From Bacteroidota bacterium (GTDB lineage: Bacteria > Bacteroidota > Bacteroidia > Bacteroidales > Porphyromonadaceae): a DNA stretch of 35,967 nt. A program made the position numbers and the translations under genes. Below the pieces are notes generated by a model. The model was not told where the DNA came from. It saw only the letters and a list, made by a program, of their open reading frames with translations, and searched no databases. The stretch covers positions 1 through 35,967 of the forward strand of contig JAEWGA010000017.1 of assembly GCA_023388555.1 (NCBI GenBank), read 5' to 3'. Positions 1 to 8,466 of the stretch are shown in pieces. Numbering within the stretch: position 1 is the first letter of the stretch; every line of letters begins with the position of its first letter.

Positions 1-73
1 GGGCCATCCAGTATTTATACCACTTATCTTCTACCTCTTTAGGGTCGTATTTTGCACTTAAGTTTTTGCTCAT
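1..73 (-). CDS. valS: Valine--tRNA ligase, N-terminal fragment (cut by window edge)
   Basis: Read on the minus strand from the ATG at 73-71, the first 24 codons give a start MSKNLSAKYDPKEVEDKW followed by YKYWMA, running off the window edge. A K-Y-(D/N)-P-x-x-V-E-x-K-W-Y-x-Y-W opening is the usual N-terminus of bacterial valyl-tRNA synthetases, which charge tRNA-Val and edit misactivated threonine. Only about 3% of the expected protein is visible, so the call rests on this motif alone. The gene runs divergently from the SIMPL-protein gene at 922, with about 850 bp and a repeat element between them. A possible -7 box lies at 146-153. Confidence 0.8.
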   Translation of the reverse strand, partial: MSKNLSAKYDPKEVEDKWYKYWMA

Positions 74-145
74 ATTTTCGCTTAGTTGGATAATAGAGTT
101 TTTTATGAAGGGGCGCTCCAACAGGGGAACTCCCTAATTAGTATG

Positions 146-153
146 CAAATTTA
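146..153 (-). promoter_or_regulatory. Possible -7 box of valS
   Basis: The plus strand reads CAAATTTA, which is TAAATTTG on the minus strand and fits the Bacteroidota -7 consensus TAnnTTTG. It lies about 75 bp upstream of the valS start. No convincing -33 TTTG is found at the normal spacing (a CTTTAG lies about 17 bp upstream), so support is moderate. Confidence 0.35.
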
Positions 154-334
154 CTACATATTCTTGGTACTAAAGTGCGTTTTTATACCCGAATATAAAA
201 GTAAGGTTTGGATACATTAAGGGTATCCTAATTAAACTGGGCAACTAACCTACCATTTGGGCAGAAGTACGAGTATTCTTTTTTGGAAAAAATGAGGGGA
301 AATTTAGTGTGAAAATTAGGGGAAGTTTGGGGTA

Positions 335-625
335 GTTTTTGGGTGGCAAAATTTGGGGGCTTTTGGGGGAGGAAAAAAAAGTATCTGCGGAGTTCTTCAA
401 AAAAGAAAGCGCAGTTTGTCGCAACGAAAAGCGCAGTTTGTTGAAAAAGAAAGCGCAGTTATTTTTGCACAACTTTTAACACACCTCGCAAACCCGCTCC
501 TGTAAAGGGATTGCGGGCGGTTGCCCTTTTGCCCCAAAAATCACCCCCAAATCACCCCATTTTTGCCCCCAAAATCCGCCTACTTTTCGTCCTATTTTTT
601 GCCCCCCAAAAATCGGTTATTTTTC
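335..625 (+). repeat. Dispersed intergenic repeat, left copy (inverted relative to 35500-35791)
   Basis: This segment matches the reverse complement of 35500-35791. The best part is the 149-bp core at 373-521, which differs from 35604-35752 at about seven positions (about 95% identity, no gaps). Homology continues outward through a G-rich arm (335-372, sharing GGCAAAATTT next to G runs) and inward through a C-rich arm to a shared TCGGTTATTTTTC at 613-625. The distance from core start to that end-word is 253 bp in both copies. The element lies between the divergent valS and SIMPL-protein genes. I see no transposase, no conserved terminal inverted repeat and no target-site duplication. Family unknown. 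Confidence 0.85.
395..460 (+). repeat. Iteron-like array: three 11-bp words at 22-bp period
   Basis: AAAGCGCAGTT occurs perfectly at 406-416, 428-438 and 450-460. The starts are exactly 22 bp apart, about two turns of B-DNA. The 11-bp spacers are A-rich but differ from one another (TGTCGCAACGA and TGTTGAAAAAG). The whole array, spacers included, is preserved in the right-end copy. Same-face spacing of short direct repeats is typical of protein-binding arrays such as plasmid iterons or operators. No cognate binding protein is encoded nearby, so this role is inference. Confidence 0.75.
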
Positions 626-643
626 ACCCCGTTTTTTGGGGGG
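602..643 (+). other. Hairpin-forming C/G homopolymer pair in the repeat arm
   Basis: Six C plus five A at 602-612 are complementary to T and G runs at 632-643, giving an 11-bp perfect stem around a loop of about 20 nt that contains the conserved TCGGTTATTTTTC word. The right-end copy keeps the C/A arm and the loop word but not the matching G arm, so the hairpin itself is not conserved. Confidence 0.5.
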
Positions 644-868
644 ATTTTGTTTCACTTTTCTGGTTGATTATAGAGGGGCAATTTGAAGTCAGAAATTAGG
701 TCGGGGAATGGAAGACTTTTAGGGAATTTTAGTAATGAAGGGAGGGGCGATTTTTTTTGAAGAGGTAGGATTTTTTTACTTTCCAGGGGTGTTTGTACTA
801 ACTGTTTTGTTATCAGTAATATGTAATAAGAGGGTAGGGAGGGAAGCCGTTTTTCCCATTTTATAGGC

Positions 869-899
869 TTGATTAGGGTTGCTAAAATAGCTACCTTAG
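869..899 (+). promoter_or_regulatory. Candidate promoter of the SIMPL-ligA-dnaE run
   Basis: TTG at 869-871, a 20-bp spacer and TACCTTAG at 892-899 resemble the Bacteroidota -33/-7 pair (TTTG, about 19-21 bp, TAnnTTTG), with one mismatch in the -7 box. The start codon follows at 922, leaving a short leader of about 15 nt. Confidence 0.4.
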
Positions 900-921
900 C
901 AAACGATTAAAACCCTATACA

Positions 922-1665
922 ATGAAATCACGAACTCACACGTTAATACAAACTATTGCATGCGCTTTAGTATTGCTGATTGCTGTTGTTACAGCTGGTT
1001 ATTTTTATAGTCACCGGAACGATAATCCGCGCATAATCTCGGTTAAAGGAATGGCTTCAAGGGACTTTTCTGCCGATCTTATTATATGGAACAGTACGAT
1101 ACACTATAATACACCAAGCCCACAAGAAGGGCTACGTATTGTGAGCCAACAGGTAGAGGCGTTCGAGCGATTTCTTGCCTCCTATCAAATCCCCGATAGT
1201 ACCTATACTTTTTCTCCTATTAGCTATCAGCGCAATATTAGTCGGGACTGGGATGAAGCCTCGCGTCGTTATATAGAAACGGATAAGGGATATATTATAT
1301 CGCAAACTATAACAGTGACCAGTAAAGATATAGATAAGGTAGAGCAGGCATACCGGAAAGTGGGTAACTTGTTCTCCGAGGGGATATTGGTGGAAAGCAA
1401 TGCCCCACAGTATTATTATACTCGGCTGGGTGAGCTGAAATTGGAGATGCTTTCGGAGGCTGCCACCGATGCTTATAATAGGGCTGCTCGGATTGCAGAA
1501 AGTGGACAAGCCTCCTTAGGGAGGTTGCGAACCTCCAGCATGGGTGTTTTCCAGATATTAGGCCGGAACAGTAACGAGGAATTCTCGTGGGGCGGCACAT
1601 ACAATACCTCTCAACGCGAAAAAACTGCAACAATAACCGTAACGTCAACCTATCTACTTCGTTAA
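922..1665 (+). CDS. SIMPL (DUF541) domain membrane-anchored protein
   Basis: A 247-residue protein with one N-terminal membrane segment (about residues 9-29) followed by a periplasm-facing domain. The IISVKG opening, the alternating beta strands ending in TATITVTSTYLLR, and the conserved V-x-G-x-A spacing fit the SIMPL/DUF541 family, best known from E. coli YggE. Family members are linked loosely to oxidative-stress tolerance or form ring-shaped oligomers, but no activity is established for most. The gene starts a plus-strand run, with ligA beginning 10 bp after its stop, so co-transcription is likely. Function beyond the domain assignment is not determinable here. Confidence 0.8.
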   Translation: MKSRTHTLIQTIACALVLLIAVVTAGYFYSHRNDNPRIISVKGMASRDFSADLIIWNSTIHYNTPSPQEGLRIVSQQVEAFERFLASYQIPDSTYTFSPISYQRNISRDWDEASRRYIETDKGYIISQTITVTSKDIDKVEQAYRKVGNLFSEGILVESNAPQYYYTRLGELKLEMLSEAATDAYNRAARIAESGQASLGRLRTSSMGVFQILGRNSNEEFSWGGTYNTSQREKTATITVTSTYLLR

Positions 1666-1675
1666 TTCCTAAATT

Positions 1676-3706
1676 ATGCCCATAACCGAACAGGATGTAC
1701 GAGCGCTTCAGCGTAAAATAGAACAATATGAGTACGAGTATTATATTTTGCATACGCCAACGATAGGTGATGTGGAATATGACCATTTACTCAAACAGCT
1801 TGAGGAACTGGAAAAAAAGTACCCACAGTGGGCCGACCCTAATTCTCCAACGCAAAGGGTAGGTAGCGATCTAACCAGTGGCAACCGTGCAGTTCAGCAT
1901 CGTGTGCCTATGTTGTCGTTGGCAAACACCTACACTTGGAACGAGGTGGTGGATTTTTGGGAGAATTCCAGTGTTGTTGTAGGCCCCAGCTTGGCAGTGG
2001 TGGCCGAGCTAAAGTTGGATGGGGTGTCTATTTCGCTTATATACGAGGAGGGGATACTGATGCGGGCTATTACTCGGGGCGATGGCGTTCAGGGCGATGA
2101 TGTTACTGCTGCCGTTCGTGCCATACGCTCTGTACCGTTGCGGTTAAGAGGCGAGGATATCCCCCCCTATTTGGAAGTACGTGGAGAGATAGTGTTGCCT
2201 TGGGCCGATTTTAACCGGATTAATGCCGAGCGCGACCAGCAAGGGCTCCCCCTTTTTGCTAACCCCAGAAATGCCGTAGCTGGAACAATTAAGCAACTTA
2301 GCCCTAAGGTGGTTAGCGAGCGAAGGCCCACTATATTCTTTTATTATTTATTGACCACCAATGATGAATTGTTGCCTACCTCGCATTACGACCGAATAGC
2401 GTTGTTAAAGAAGTGGGGCTTGCAGGTATCTCCTTATATTTCCCGCTGTGAAAAGTTGCAGGACTTAAAGCACTTTATTGACAAATGGGAGCACGACCGC
2501 TCGAACCTGGACATAGCCATTGATGGTATTGTGCTAAAGGTGGACAATTATAATTATTACACTCGGTTAGGATACACTGCTAAGTACCCTAAGTGGGCTA
2601 TTGCTTATAAGTATCCGGCAGAGGTGGCTACATCCGTGCTTCGGGATGTTACTTTCCAGGTTGGACGTACGGGGATTGTAACTCCTGTAGCTAATATCGA
2701 CCCCGTCCAGCTTTCGGGGACAGTTGTGCGTAGGGCATCGTTACACAATATGGGGATAATCCAAAGTTTGGATTTACATTTGGGCGATGTGGTAAAAGTG
2801 GAAAAAGGCGGAGAGATTATTCCTAAAATAACAGGTGTATGCCCTGCCAATAAAACAACACAGCTACGCCCCATTATAATGCCTCGGCAGTGTCCTATTT
2901 GTGGTACCCCTTTGGTTAAAGAGGCCCATGAAGCAGGCACTTATTGCCCTAACGACATATTTTGTCCGCCTCAGGTACAAGGCCGTATAGAGCATTATGC
3001 CAGCCGAAAAGCAATGAACATTAACATAGGGCCAGAAACTATTAAAACCCTATACGAAAGGGGGCTGGTGCACAATGTGACCGACCTGTACGAACTCACA
3101 CCCGATGCCTTATTAGGGATTCCGCTAATGAAGGACAAGAGCATCCGGAATTTGTTGGAAAGCATAGCTGGTACAGTTAATGTTCCTTACCGGAGGGTGT
3201 TGTACGCATTGGGGATACGTTATGTCGGGGAAACGGTTGCGGCCTTGCTGGCGCAGCATTTTACGAATATCGATGACCTGATTACAGCTACAGCCCACGA
3301 TTTGTTGGCAGTAGATGGGGTAGGCCCCGTTATAGCTAATAGTGTTGTTGAGTATTTCCAAGAGCAAAGGCACTTGGAGCTGATAGCTAAACTTCGGGGG
3401 TATGGCATTTCATTCTCGGACGAAACGGAGCCTATACAAAAGTCGCACCTCTTTGCCCATAAAACAGTGGTGATTAGTGGCACTTTTGCTTCGATGTCTC
3501 GTGATGAGTTAAAGCAACTTATTGTTCAGCATGGCGGTAAAATAGCTAATGGTATAACGTCCAAAACAAACTTGTTTGTAATTGGAGAGAAGGTGGGGCC
3601 TTCCAAAATGGCCAAGGCCACTCTGTTAAATATCCCAACACTTACCGAAGCCGAATTCTTTAACGCATATCCCGTGTTATTAGAGGATGCCTCTACTCTT
3701 CACTAA
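1676..3706 (+). CDS. ligA: NAD-dependent DNA ligase LigA
   Basis: Seals nicks in duplex DNA using NAD+, chiefly joining Okazaki fragments and finishing excision repair. The 676-residue length is normal. Visible domains in order: N-terminal Ia region with the Y-x-Y-Y-x-L and D-x-x-Y-D type motifs (about 15-40), adenylation domain with AELKLDG and nucleophile Lys113, OB fold (about 310-390), a four-cysteine zinc finger (CPIC then YCPN and FCP), helix-hairpin-helix repeats (about 440-580) and a C-terminal BRCT domain (about 590-676, starting near the KTVVISGTF strand). It lies 10 bp after the SIMPL gene and 48 bp before dnaE, a replication-themed cluster. Confidence 0.98.
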   Translation: MPITEQDVRALQRKIEQYEYEYYILHTPTIGDVEYDHLLKQLEELEKKYPQWADPNSPTQRVGSDLTSGNRAVQHRVPMLSLANTYTWNEVVDFWENSSVVVGPSLAVVAELKLDGVSISLIYEEGILMRAITRGDGVQGDDVTAAVRAIRSVPLRLRGEDIPPYLEVRGEIVLPWADFNRINAERDQQGLPLFANPRNAVAGTIKQLSPKVVSERRPTIFFYYLLTTNDELLPTSHYDRIALLKKWGLQVSPYISRCEKLQDLKHFIDKWEHDRSNLDIAIDGIVLKVDNYNYYTRLGYTAKYPKWAIAYKYPAEVATSVLRDVTFQVGRTGIVTPVANIDPVQLSGTVVRRASLHNMGIIQSLDLHLGDVVKVEKGGEIIPKITGVCPANKTTQLRPIIMPRQCPICGTPLVKEAHEAGTYCPNDIFCPPQVQGRIEHYASRKAMNINIGPETIKTLYERGLVHNVTDLYELTPDALLGIPLMKDKSIRNLLESIAGTVNVPYRRVLYALGIRYVGETVAALLAQHFTNIDDLITATAHDLLAVDGVGPVIANSVVEYFQEQRHLELIAKLRGYGISFSDETEPIQKSHLFAHKTVVISGTFASMSRDELKQLIVQHGGKIANGITSKTNLFVIGEKVGPSKMAKATLLNIPTLTEAEFFNAYPVLLEDASTLH

Positions 3707-3754
3707 TTCTTTTATTGTGAAATTGTTAGTTATAACTTTTTTTGCTGTTTTATA

Positions 3755-6700
3755 ATGACTACTCCTACATACCCGTTTGTGCATTTACACGTGCACTCTT
3801 ATTTTTCCGTATTAGATGGGCAAGCCTCCGTGAACAAGTTGATAAGCCTTGCTGTGGAGGACGGAATGAAAGGTTTGGCGTTAACCGACCACGGCTCCAT
3901 GTTTGGCATTAAGGAGTTTGCGGACTGTGTAGACAAACATAATGCTCCCATAAGGCAACAAATAAAAGAATTGGAGCAACAACTGGAGGCTGCGCCCGAA
4001 AGCGAGAAAGACAAAATACAAGAGGAGTTAAACGCTACCCAGGATAAACTTTTTAAGCCCATTTTAGGTTGCGAATGCTACTGTGCCCGCAGAGGGCGTT
4101 TACTAAAGGACAACCCCAAAGAGGACCGCGGGGGGTATCACCTTATTTTGTTAGCCAAGAACTTACAAGGCTACAAAAACCTTATTAAAATAGTATCCTT
4201 ATCCTACACCGAAGGGTTTTACTACAAACCCAGGATAGATAAAGAGCTGTTGGAAAGATACCACGAAGGTATTATAGTTTGTAGTGCCTGCTTGGGAGGA
4301 GAAATACCTCAGCTGATAATGAGTAACAGGTTAGAGGAAGCTAAAAACTCTATCCTGTGGTTTAAGTCCGTTTTTGGCGACGACTATTACTTGGAATTGC
4401 AACGCCACAAGACCACAGAGGCCGGTGCAAATGGGGAAACCTACCTTAAACAAGAAGAGGTTAACCAAAAGTTATTAGAACTATCCAAAGAGCTTGGCGT
4501 TAAGGTAATAGCCTCTAACGATGTCCATTTTGCAACAGCCGATGATGCGGAAGCACACGACCTTTTGGTTTGTTTGAATACTAAAGCAGACTTAAATTCT
4601 ACTACCCGAATGCGGTATACCCGACAGGAGTGGCTGAAGAGTAGAGCCGAAATGTCGGCCATATTTGCCGACATACCAGAGGCCTTAACCAATACAATGG
4701 AGATACTGGATAAAGTGGAGTATTACTCTATTAACAACAAGCCTTTGATGCCCGACTTCCCATTGCCCGAAGGTTTCGATAACGATGATGATTACCTAAA
4801 GCATTTGTCGTACGAAGGTGCATACAAAAGGTATGGTAAGCCTTTATCGGATGAAGTTATAGAACGGTTGGATTTTGAGCTTAATACAATTAAGTCCATG
4901 GGATTCCCAGGCTATTTCCTTATAGTACAGGACTTTATACAGGCTGCTCGGGATATGGGGGTTTCTGTTGGTCCTGGGCGTGGCTCGGCCGCAGGTTCAT
5001 TGGTTGCGTATGTGCTGGGAATTACTAACCTGGACCCTATTAAGTACGACTTGCTGTTTGAGCGTTTCCTAAACCCCGACAGAATCTCTTTGCCAGATAT
5101 TGATATTGACTTTGATGACGACGGTCGTTTGGAGGTAATTAAATGGGTGGCCGAAAAGTATGGCCATGAAAAAGTGGCACATATTGTCACCTACGGTACA
5201 ATGGCCTCCAAAAGTGCAATTAAGGATGTAGCCCGGGTAACCCAAGTGCCTCTGTCCGAAAGCAATATATTAGCCAAACTTGTGCCGGAGCGGTTGGACG
5301 GTGGAAAGGTAACCCTTAAAGCAGCAATAGATAAAATACCCGAACTGAGCGAGGCTTACTACGGCAAAGACATGCGTAGGCGTAAAACCTTGGATTTGGC
5401 TATGAAGCTGGAAGGAACCGTTAGGAATACCGGGATGCACGCTTGTGGAATTATCATTGGAAAGGGACCAATTTCGGATACCGTTCCTATTTTTACCATA
5501 GAAGATAACGAAACAGGGGAGCATACACGGGTAACTCAGTACGAAGGCAAGGTTATTGAAGATACAGGCCTTATCAAGATGGATTTTTTGGGGCTTAAAA
5601 CTCTATCTATCATAAAAGAGACGTTGGAAAACATAAAGAAGCGCCACAATATCACAATAGATATAGAGTCCATACCATTAGATGATGCAAAAACCTACGA
5701 CCTTTTTTGTAAAGGAAGAACGGCAGGTGTGTTTCAGTTCGAATCCGCAGGCATGCAAAAATACATGGTAGAGTTACAGCCATCTAAATTTGAGGACTTA
5801 ATAGCCATGAACGCATTGTATCGGCCAGGTCCAATGGCCTATATCCCTTCGTTTATCAATAGGAAGCATGGCAAGGAAGCCATAGAGTACGATTTGCCAG
5901 CTATGGAGCGTTACTTGCGGGATACGTATGGGATAACGGTGTTTCAGGAGCAGGTGATGCTTTTGTCGCGCGAGTTGGCCGATTTCACACGTGGAGAGTC
6001 GGACACCTTGCGTAAGGCTATGGGGAAGAAGCAAAAAGCAATGATGGACAAACTGCGTAAAAAGTTTGTGGAAGGGGGAAATAAAAAAGGATACGAAACA
6101 GCAGTACTGGAGAAGATTTGGGGCGACTGGGAGGAGTTTGCAAAGTATGCATTCAATAAAAGTCACTCCACTTGTTACTCGTGGGTGGCTTACCAAACGG
6201 CTTACTTAAAAGCTAACTATCCGCCCGAATTTATGGCAGGCTTGTTGAGCCGTAACCTGAATAACATTACAGAAATAACAAAGTATATTGACGAGTGTCA
6301 TAAAATGGGTATACAGGTATTATGCCCCGACGTGAATGAGTCGGATGCTAAATTCACGGTAAATAGTCAGGGCAATATACGTTTTGGCCTGAGTGCTATT
6401 AAAGGTATGCCTCGTAGTGCCGTTAGTTGTATTGTAGAAGCTCGTGATGCTGGCGCTCCCTTCAAGGATGTTTACGATTTTGTGGCAAGAGTCCCCTCCG
6501 TGGCTTGTACCCGTAAGGTGTTGGAGCTGTTAGTGTATTCTGGTGCGTTCGACTCTTTTAAGGACTTTACACGGGAGGACTATTTTTATGTGGAAAAAGA
6601 AAATGGAACTACGTTTATCGACAAGTTGGTAAAGTGTGGCTTGGAATTTCAGCAAAGCCAGAACCAAAGCCAATCCTCCCTTTTTGGCGAGAGCACTTTT

Positions 6701-7405
6701 TACGAAATGGCGAAACCTGCGGTTGGCGGAACGCCCGAACCTTGGTCCGACATAGAAAAACTGAACCATGAACAGGAAGTGTTGGGTATATACCTAACAG
6801 CAAGCCCCTTGGATAAGTATGAAATTGTGCTGAAGTACCACTGTAATATCTCGGTTGCTCAACTTTCGGCTCCCGAAGAGTTCGCTGGCAAGGAAATTAT
6901 TTTTGGCGGCCTTGTAATTGGAACACGGCACGCTAAAACAAGAGGGGGGGCGGACTGTGCATTCATAAAGCTACAAGACTATAATGGCACGGGAGAACTA
7001 CCCTTGTTTGGCAATAACTACCTGCGGTATATCAATTGCGGAAAACCTGGACTTTTCCTCCTGTTTAAAGCTAAAGTGGAGCGGAGTAAAGATGGAAGCA
7101 GATGCTTTATAACACCCACCTCCTGCGAAATGCTGGACGACGTTTACGACAAGTGTGTTAATACGCTAACCATAACTGTTCCGTTTGAATATTTAGGCAC
7201 TTCCTTTATGGAGGAGGTTATGGAGAACCTTTTGGAGATGAGCAAAAAAAGGACTGGCTTTATGTCGGTGGACTTTGAAGTATACGATCCCGTAACCAAG
7301 GTGGGTGTAAAATTAGAGTCTCCTAAACTCAATAATTTGTACATTCGTTCCGATTTTATTGAGGACCTTAAAAACAATGACAACCTGATATGTGTTATTC
7401 ATTAA
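3755..7405 (+). CDS. dnaE: DNA polymerase III subunit alpha
   Basis: Replicative polymerase catalytic subunit of the DnaE type. The 1,216-residue protein begins with a PHP domain (HLHVHSYFSVLDG, then LTDHGSMFG). The palm domain carries the catalytic aspartates in PDIDIDFDD (Asp448 and Asp450), preceded by the glycine-rich GPGRGSAAGS motif. A helix-hairpin-helix region and an OB fold follow near residues 960-1100. An unusually charged insert (about residues 70-100, E/K/Q-rich) separates the early PHP motifs. The C-terminus ends soon after the OB-fold region. Possible start-site sequences upstream are T-rich; it may share the ligA transcript or have its own promoter in the 48-bp gap. Confidence 0.97.
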   Translation: MTTPTYPFVHLHVHSYFSVLDGQASVNKLISLAVEDGMKGLALTDHGSMFGIKEFADCVDKHNAPIRQQIKELEQQLEAAPESEKDKIQEELNATQDKLFKPILGCECYCARRGRLLKDNPKEDRGGYHLILLAKNLQGYKNLIKIVSLSYTEGFYYKPRIDKELLERYHEGIIVCSACLGGEIPQLIMSNRLEEAKNSILWFKSVFGDDYYLELQRHKTTEAGANGETYLKQEEVNQKLLELSKELGVKVIASNDVHFATADDAEAHDLLVCLNTKADLNSTTRMRYTRQEWLKSRAEMSAIFADIPEALTNTMEILDKVEYYSINNKPLMPDFPLPEGFDNDDDYLKHLSYEGAYKRYGKPLSDEVIERLDFELNTIKSMGFPGYFLIVQDFIQAARDMGVSVGPGRGSAAGSLVAYVLGITNLDPIKYDLLFERFLNPDRISLPDIDIDFDDDGRLEVIKWVAEKYGHEKVAHIVTYGTMASKSAIKDVARVTQVPLSESNILAKLVPERLDGGKVTLKAAIDKIPELSEAYYGKDMRRRKTLDLAMKLEGTVRNTGMHACGIIIGKGPISDTVPIFTIEDNETGEHTRVTQYEGKVIEDTGLIKMDFLGLKTLSIIKETLENIKKRHNITIDIESIPLDDAKTYDLFCKGRTAGVFQFESAGMQKYMVELQPSKFEDLIAMNALYRPGPMAYIPSFINRKHGKEAIEYDLPAMERYLRDTYGITVFQEQVMLLSRELADFTRGESDTLRKAMGKKQKAMMDKLRKKFVEGGNKKGYETAVLEKIWGDWEEFAKYAFNKSHSTCYSWVAYQTAYLKANYPPEFMAGLLSRNLNNITEITKYIDECHKMGIQVLCPDVNESDAKFTVNSQGNIRFGLSAIKGMPRSAVSCIVEARDAGAPFKDVYDFVARVPSVACTRKVLELLVYSGAFDSFKDFTREDYFYVEKENGTTFIDKLVKCGLEFQQSQNQSQSSLFGESTFYEMAKPAVGGTPEPWSDIEKLNHEQEVLGIYLTASPLDKYEIVLKYHCNISVAQLSAPEEFAGKEIIFGGLVIGTRHAKTRGGADCAFIKLQDYNGTGELPLFGNNYLRYINCGKPGLFLLFKAKVERSKDGSRCFITPTSCEMLDDVYDKCVNTLTITVPFEYLGTSFMEEVMENLLEMSKKRTGFMSVDFEVYDPVTKVGVKLESPKLNNLYIRSDFIEDLKNNDNLICVIH

Positions 7406-7431
7406 AAAGCTATTTGGCACATCTATTGCAA

Positions 7432-7457
7432 TAACTTTGGTGGTAGTATTACTACCA
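7432..7457 (+). promoter_or_regulatory. trxA -7 box with adjoining palindromic operator candidate
   Basis: TAACTTTG at 7432-7439 fits the Bacteroidota -7 box. Directly after it, 7441-7457 is a perfect palindrome with 8-bp arms (TGGTAGTA / TACTACCA) around one central T. The transcription start would fall inside the palindrome, a position suited to a repressor. A TTTG lies at 7413-7416 but at a short spacing of 15 bp. The role as an operator is inference. Confidence 0.45.
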
Positions 7458-7499
7458 TAAACAATAACCCCTAACTATAACCCATAAATAATTACTACT

Positions 7500-7817
7500 A
7501 TGGCATTTCAATTTACAGACGAAAACTTTAAAAAGGAAGTAGAAACCGGCAAGCCTATTGTTATTGACTTTTGGGCAGAATGGTGTGGACCATGCAGAAT
7601 GGTAACTCCTATTATCGATGAGCTTGCAGCCGAATATGAAGGGAAAGTTCTAATAGGTAAAATGAACATTGAACAAAGTACGGAAACCCCTATCGAGTAC
7701 TCTGTTCGTAATATCCCTACAATCTTGTTTATTAAGGATGGCGAAGTGAAGGACCGTCACGTAGGCTCTGCTTCTAAAGCTGTTCTGCAAGAAAAAGTAG
7801 AAAACTTGTTGAAGTAA
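7500..7817 (+). CDS. trxA: Thioredoxin
   Basis: A 105-residue cytoplasmic disulfide reductase. The active site WCGPC is at residues 28-32 with redox cysteines 29 and 32, the preceding strand reads IVIDFWAE, and the cis-proline sits in NIPT. There is no signal peptide, so it acts in the cytosol with thioredoxin reductase, reducing enzymes such as ribonucleotide reductase and methionine sulfoxide reductases. The next gene, convergent, encodes a free-methionine sulfoxide reductase, a fitting neighbour though on the other strand. A leader of about 55 nt contains a palindrome next to the -7 box. Transcription ends at the strong hairpin at 7862-7910. Confidence 0.97.
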   Translation: MAFQFTDENFKKEVETGKPIVIDFWAEWCGPCRMVTPIIDELAAEYEGKVLIGKMNIEQSTETPIEYSVRNIPTILFIKDGEVKDRHVGSASKAVLQEKVENLLK

Positions 7818-7861
7818 AACAAGTAGCCTTAGGCGGCGCAAGCCTTCCTTTAAAGGGCATA

Positions 7862-7910
7862 AAAAAAGCGGATGCGCTAAAACAAAAGTTTTTAGCACAT
7901 CCGCTTTTTT
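7862..7910. terminator. Bidirectional terminator between trxA and the fRMsr gene
   Basis: Arms 7862-7882 and 7890-7910 pair over 21 bp with a single G-T type mismatch and a 7-nt loop. A-run and T-run ends mean the hairpin is followed by a U-tract on either strand. It lies between the convergent stops at 7817 and 7930. Confidence 0.9.
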
Positions 7911-7929
7911 GTGTTTGTATGCTTATGTT

Positions 7930-8439
7930 TTATATTTTCTCCCAGTCGACCTTTTGTGCCAGTACCATAGCACAAGCTTCGAGCCCCAGCTTATCATGGG
8001 GGGCAAAGGCATTGAGGGTTTCGCTATCGATATCGATAACTCCTAATACAGAATTGTCATGTATAATAGGAACAACAATTTCGCTTTGGGATAAGGAAGA
8101 ACAGGCTATATGCCCACTAAATTCATTTACATTAGGAACCACAATGGTTTCCCCTTTGGCCCATGCTAATCCGCATACGCCCTTGCCATAAGGGATGGAA
8201 ACACAGGCTGCTGGCCCTTGAAACGGGTAGAGCACTAATTCCTCTCCTTTAACACGGTAAATACCAGTCCACAAGGGGCGAAGAGCTGTATGAATTGTGG
8301 CAACTGCATTACATAAACTGCTTATAGGGTTATCGTGCTCGGAAATCATAAGGTTTAGTGCCTGGGTTAGCTCTTGGTACATTTCGGAGCGGTCGTTAGG
8401 GGCAGTAATGTTGTGTAGTAAGTGTTCGTAGCTACTCAT
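7930..8439 (-). CDS. msrC: Free methionine-(R)-sulfoxide reductase, GAF-fold
   Basis: A 169-residue single GAF-domain protein. Three cysteines, Cys79 (AACV), Cys89 (GKGVCG) and Cys113 (GHIAC), have the 10- and 24-residue spacing of the catalytic and resolving cysteines of E. coli fRMsr (84, 94, 118). The flanking SEIVVPI and VLGVIDIDS motifs also match. The enzyme reduces free methionine R-sulfoxide using thioredoxin, which suits the convergent trxA next door. The length is family-typical and no signal peptide is present. A -7 box inside a palindrome lies 33-42 bp upstream of the start. The symbol msrC is used by homology; the activity is inferred from the three cysteines. Confidence 0.88.
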   Translation of the reverse strand: MSSYEHLLHNITAPNDRSEMYQELTQALNLMISEHDNPISSLCNAVATIHTALRPLWTGIYRVKGEELVLYPFQGPAACVSIPYGKGVCGLAWAKGETIVVPNVNEFSGHIACSSLSQSEIVVPIIHDNSVLGVIDIDSETLNAFAPHDKLGLEACAMVLAQKVDWEKI

Positions 8440-8466
8440 AGTCCTCTTTTTTTTTATAATTTAGTT

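Noticed and set aside
395..460. Possible CRISPR array
   Set aside because: Repeat units are only 11 bp with 11-bp spacers, three copies, and spacers are identical between the two distant elements; no cas genes are present.
245..472. 75-codon open frame on the minus strand across the left repeat core
   Set aside because: The equivalent frame is interrupted by stops in the right copy, and the residues are low-complexity translations of A-rich and G-rich DNA.
8026..8042. Palindromic TATCGATATCGATA
   Set aside because: It lies inside the fRMsr coding region and is explained by the codons for IDID.
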